Below, piece by piece: positions 59,456 through 64,000 of a stretch of DNA of 64,000 bases (the stretch's first letter is position 1; every line of letters begins with the position of its first letter). Under the pieces are notes generated by a model, which searched no databases, was not told the DNA's origin, and was given only the letters and a program-made list of their open reading frames with translations. The stretch comes from Cylindrobasidium torrendii FP15055 ss-10. Its lineage: Eukaryota > Basidiomycota > Agaricomycetes > Agaricales > Physalacriaceae. The translations under genes were made by a program, and so were the position numbers. The stretch is taken from assembly GCA_000934385.1 (NCBI GenBank), contig KN880471.1, forward strand, positions 62,001-126,000. The letters run 5' to 3'.

Positions 59456-62400
59456 GCGTCTGTGGCTGGGTGGGGACACTGGACGGCGAGGGATGTGGGG
59501 TACGTTGTTTTTGCTATCTTGTACGTCTGGTTGCGTGTATCGACTCTGACTGTGTAATATTATGTATTATTTCCGCCGTCTGACTCTGCCGTGGGCATTA
59601 CACAGGCCTCAGTTGACGCTAAGCTTAGCGGGGGGACGTTGAGGAGGCCAGAACCACAGCCACGGCCGAACGACTACCTCGAGGCGGGAATGACTTATGT
59701 CAGCCGCATTTACCTCGACGCGCTTGAAAGGGGAGGGTCTTGCGGTGTTCGGAGGGTTTTTGCGTAGGTGGATGGATGGCCGACGACACGGTAATGAGCA
59801 GCCACTTCGACGTGTTGATTGTGGCATTAAATGCAGTGTCTATCGTCGCCCCATTTCCTGGGGAATAATCCAAGGCTTGGGAAATCCCATTTGGGTTATT
59901 AGAAGGTTAATGTAGCTTTCCTCTTTTGACCGTGATGAAGAGCGGCCCTCTCATTCTCCTCTGCCCCGCCGAGTGCCAAGCCGTCTTCCCGTTATACTAT
60001 TCACATGCGGGGCCAGCATATATAGAATTAATCAAGTTCTAGCACTTGATATCATGGCACGCATTTCTCCAAGTGGATTGGGAGACCGTGGACTGTATAT
60101 CGTCCCGAGTTGCACGCAGTCTTCCCCGTTCATTACGGATTGTTTCGTTAATTATGAGCTTAGAGTGAGCTAGGCTAGGTACTACGAGTTTACGATGCAG
60201 CCTGTGGCATTTCTCTGTGTGTCCTGAACATATGTGTAGCTGTACTGGACACGCGGAAAAAGGGGGGGCCTGCGAATATGCAAATTGAAAATACGCGGGG
60301 GACGGGTTCTAGTCTAGCGCGAGTTCGATTCCCTGCGTCCGGTGCGCCCCAAATATCGAGGGATTGGAAGCAATTACTATCTAAAAGTCAATTGTGTTTT
60401 GTGACGGGAAGAAGAGAGGGGTGCGTCTTTTTGTGGGACGGGTGGTAACGCCGTTGTTCGAATATAATACGCCACACCAGGTAGCTCCCTCGCCGCCGAG
60501 TCCGAGCCATCGAGGGTGGGTCAATCCTGTTTCTCTAGAACCATGCTCTCACCCACTCTCCTTCGTCCGGGGCCTCTCCTTCCGAGAGAAGGCAGACAAA
60601 GATCCATCGATGGTGTGCTATAACCCCGTAAGTTCATGTTCGCACGGACTTTCGCTGAAAACGGGTATAATTGTTGAGGGCCTCCGTTCTTCAGTGCAGG
60701 TGGTCGTTTAATTTCGGATTCTTTGGTAAAGCTAGAAGAACAACAAGAACGATAGCGACAGAATGGAGGACGGAGTTCGAAACATTGTTCAGTGACCTGT
60801 TAGGTTGAGAAATGGAGGGGTTCACCATCTTGACTGGCTTCCCCAGAAATCGACAGTGTGCTTTCATTGTTGGTGGCGTCACACTCATTATTTCTCAGTT
60901 GCCTTGACAGCGGCGCTGGCCCGCCCCGACAATTGAGACAAAACAATTGCATTCTCAATTGAGCACGCGACACGTGCATAGGGTAGACACTGCGCCACGC
61001 GCGCCCCCGGACGTGCTGGGCAGAAGCGCACACATGGACCTACGCGACGATGGCCATTGAGCTTCTATAGTGACACGGAGGAAATAGCTTTCAGGTGACT
61101 TCGGAACAGGCTAGAGGGCCTGATCTACAAACATCCCGCGCCCGGGGTCTGCCGTCGCCCTTCGCCAGACAGCCCGAGCGCGATAAAAGTCACTTCACAA
61201 GAATCTACAGGGTACTTTGAGCTAGTCTTTGGCGCAGTCATATCCCCGAATTTCATCGAAGATGCGTTCCCGGCCACCCGTGAGCCATTGAGCGACGCGT
61301 AAGCCCTACCCCGATGCACCTCTCCCATCCAAGTGAGCAACAGGCCCAAGTCGTGTTATGGCTAATGTCCGAGCATCCGGGAGTCAGAACAGCTGCGCTG
61401 CCCGAGGCATAGTTCTCGGACCGAGCATGGTATTAGCCGGGAGAAAAAGCGTTGGTTAAGCGCTGCGCTGAAGCAAGCGATCGTCGTCGAACCACTGACC
61501 AACCACTGATCGAGTGGCGTTAGCTAACCCATCCACCGAGTCTTTGTACTGGTATGCGCAGTAACAAGCACGTATGGCTTGGAGTAGAGAGGCTCGCGCA
61601 TTTCATCTCAAGAATCACCGTCGTTCCTCCAACCAATGCTCGACGGGCCCACAGAACAATCACAGGACAAGGGGAGGATTTTCTGCTCCAGCCTCCGAGC
61701 GAGGCAGTGCATAATTTTGCGTCGGCTGGGCGTCCTCCGAAAGCAAATTCAATGGGGCGCGCACAGCAAAATATGCATATAGAAAGCGACATACTTACGA
61801 GGATCTGCCTCGAGGCGGAGAACCCACTGACGGTTTTTGAAAAAACAAAAATATGAGCCAGTGGATGAGCAGTGCTTGACCGTCTACGGATCGGCAGTGC
61901 TTACATCGAGCCATCACACAAATGCTGAGTCTCTTCACTTCTGTAGAGTCGGGAGAAGCCCTCGAAGCTAGTTGAGATCCGGTGGGAAGGGTTGGAGAGT
62001 TCGGATGTGGCGCAGAGAAAAAAACATTGTCGACCGGAAAGGCACCTCTCCGTCGAGATCGTGCTCTGATCCGTTAGTCGAGCCGATATTAAAGACGCCG
62101 CGTGAAGTAGCGGCTTTACTGAGTCAGGCCAACTCAGTGTTCGCTTGAAACTGCTTTTAGTTGGCCTATGGATGAAGATGGATGAAGAGATGTATCCATG
62201 AGCATATGGATGAGCCGCAAGAGTGGACTCCGGGACGATGGGAAGCGGGCGTGCAGTGGAAATTGAATATTGGACGTCAGGGCTGCTGATCAAGGAATAG
62301 CCGAGGCTGAAGAGGAATAAGCAGGGATGAGGAGAAAAGTGTTGTTGTTGTGTTGTGCGTCCCCCAAAAGAAAGACGATTCGGAATGAGAATTGGCACAT

Positions 62401-62714
62401 CTGCGCTCCGCGGATGCAGTGTTTACTTTTTACAGTGGCCGTGATGTCATCACTTTCGGTGCCTGACTTGACCGGGCGGCAAGTCCCGTTATAGAATTGA
62501 CGGAGAACCCACAGCATTCTTGGGTCAAGCAAATCTCGTTTTGGAGATTCCTTTTACACATAATAGGGCGGCCAAGGCCTATATTAGACTGCGCCTCGTC
62601 GGATGGAGTTCTGGATTCAAGTCGATCCTTCTACTCCGTGACTCTCTCTCTCTCAGAGTTCATATAAAACCATCACTCCCAACCTCCGAGTCCATTCTTA
62701 CTACTCCCCCCTGC
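59456..62714. other. 3.3-kb gene-poor stretch
   Basis: No supported gene on either strand. The longest minus frame (61901-62398) lacks domains and splice partners. A tRNA-like T-arm at 60310-60350 was examined and rejected. A perfect 11-bp palindrome CTCGGACCGAG sits at 61415-61425. Near the right end CATATAAAACC (about 62659) after a CTCTCTCT run is a probable TATA box for the gene at 62715. Confidence 0.45.
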
Positions 62715-64000
62715 ATGTCTGCACCCAAATACACCACCGACGCGAAGCCTCTCAAACGAGGGCGGGCCTGTCTTACCTGCAGGTGTGTTCCAGAGCCTGT
62801 ATTATTGTATGTCTACTAACTCAGTGTCCTCCAGATTCCTCAAGATTGTATGTTATTGTCTCCAACCCTTTCCCCTTCCATCCTGCTCACTTTTCCCCCT
62901 CCAAACAGAAATGCGATGGTGCACGTCCAATATGCGGGCCTTGCCTCAGCCATCCCAAGGACGATGAATGTGAATATGCAGACAGTCCCCGGCGCTCACG
63001 TGCCAAACAACTTGAAGACCAAGTTGCCCAACTTCAGGCGCGCATCAAGGAGCTTGAAACCCGCGAGCAGCGCGCGGTCTCTGTCGCGTTGAATCAGCCG
63101 TACATACCGGACTCGTCCTCAGCGACCACGACGCTGCTCCCATCGACGTCCGCACAACAGTGGGCATCATCCCCGTACTCGTCTGGACCGTCTCTAGCCG
63201 CGGGGACACCGCCGAGTGCGTCCCATCTCTCCTCGCTGGAATCCTATAACCAATCTTACCCATTTCGCCAGGTCCGTTTGAACCGGGAATACAGCGCACC
63301 GACTCGTCGCATTCGCAATCGCAGTTTCAGCCCGATGTAGGCTCTTCCATCGTCCATTGTTTCCCTCCCTGGCTGACGTACACCTGCAGGAGCCGCCCAA
63401 TGCTCTCATCCGTGACTTGTACGTCTTTGGCCTCTATTACTTAGCTCTCCACGGTTACTGACCTCCTCTTTACAGTGTAGACATGTTTACCCGCTACGCG
63501 CCCGAGCTTGGCTTCTTCCTGAACATACCCCGATTCATACACGGCGCAACACTGCCCCACCTCGCCGGCGACGAGCGCAGACCGTGCGCTGCTGTACTGT
63601 TCGCAGTCTACCTCTGGGGATCTCATTTGTCAGAGCAACATAGCCCAAACTACCACCGCTTGCATGCCAACACAAGTCATTACCGCGATTTGGCTCTGCG
63701 AAACGCAGCAACAGGCCTGTTGAGCTCCCACCCCCATCGTCATCTGCACACCATTCAAGCAGAAATCCTCCTTGCCTATTACTTCATGTGGACGGGAAAC
63801 TTCCTCGAGGCCCGTCGACACTCAACGACCGCCCTGTCCCTTGCCGTGGGCTGTGGGTTGCACAGGATTCGTTCAGAACGCCTTTGGCCTCAGCCCACGT
63901 TGTCGACGTCGTCAGACGACGGCACACTGCTCCGCCTACACGTTCCCGCGGATGCTGTCGAGGAGGGAGAGCGAATCGATGCGTTCTGGCATGTTGTCAT
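62715..64000 (+). CDS. Zn(II)2Cys6 transcription factor, 3' end outside window
   Basis: Exons 62715-62782, 62835-62847 (13 nt), 62909-63215, 63272-63336, 63390-63418, then 63476 to the window end. The joined finger reads ACLTCR-FLKI-KCDGARPICGPC..DDECEY, with six Cys in the C-x2-C-x6-C-x6-C-x2-C-x8-C spacing. The FLKI codons come from the 13-nt exon. A coiled coil follows (AKQLEDQVAQLQARIKELE), giving dimerisation. A Ser-rich linker comes next, then the fungal-specific middle homology region: VDMFTRYAPELGFFLNIPRF, then AAVLFAVYLWGSHLS, and QAEILLAYYFMWTGNFLEARRHSTTALSLAVGCGLHRI. It is a nuclear regulator, target unknown. The gene is cut off at 64000 in frame. Start from the ATG after a TATA box. 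Confidence 0.88.

Noticed and set aside
60290..60350. tRNA-like T-arm (GAGTTCGATTCCCTGC) followed by a GC-rich tail
   Set aside because: The stem bases around TTCGATT do not pair and no matching 5' acceptor or anticodon arm exists upstream.
61415..61425. CTCGGACCGAG palindrome as a zinc-cluster binding site
   Set aside because: A single copy more than 1.2 kb from the nearest start codon is not enough to claim a regulatory site.
61901..62398. Minus-strand frame of 165 codons
   Set aside because: Low-information Ser/His-rich translation without introns or domains in a gene-poor region.

Overview
The window reads as nuclear DNA of a filamentous basidiomycete, most likely an Agaricomycete. Nearly every gene is split by short introns (43-82 bp, mostly about 45-60 bp) with GT..AG borders and CTAAC/CTGAC-like branch sites. 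The gene set also fits: a GfMEP-type M35 peptidase, NoxA, a copper-fist factor, a Zn(II)2Cys6 factor with the FLKIKCDG finger, and Ser-rich or F-box-like orphan proteins. No bacterial operons, rRNA, CRISPR or convincing tRNA were seen. All exon borders below were placed by hand from reading frame, splice dinucleotides and recalled family motifs. None comes from transcript data.

Layout. 1-16 kb: a Ser/Pro-rich orphan (-), the mitochondrial calcium uniporter MCU (-) divergent from an alanine aminotransferase (+), an orphan (-), a copper-fist transcription factor (-) and a 13-exon MFS transporter (-). 16-26 kb: an F-box-like orphan (+), a peroxisomal-type hydratase 2 (-), a tandem pair of related fungal orphans (+), an EthD-like protein (+) and a secreted peptidyl-Lys metalloendopeptidase (+). 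26-37 kb: VPS15 (-), divergent from the AAA+/VWA protein VWA8 (+). 38-49 kb: a small heat shock protein (+), the NADPH oxidase NoxA (-), an MSS51-like MYND protein (-) and two orphans (+). 50-53 kb: an amidohydrolase (+) that carries a 1-nt frameshift and whose stop codon was the landing site of a TIR element of about 0.8 kb. 53-60 kb: an F-box-like orphan (+), then ORC3 (-) and MCM4 (+) head to head with only 56 bp between start codons. 60-64 kb: a gene-poor stretch, then a Zn(II)2Cys6 regulator (+) cut by the window end.

The genes do not form one pathway. Local relations that can be supported are the ORC3/MCM4 replication-licensing pair with a shared promoter, the divergent pairs MCU/ALT and VPS15/VWA8, and the tandem duplication at 18.9-21.7 kb. 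The most striking feature is exon structure. At least five internal micro-exons of 6-13 nt, and three first coding exons of 3-12 nt, are needed to rebuild conserved domains. Several introns are stop-free with a length divisible by three, so they pass silently as coding sequence.
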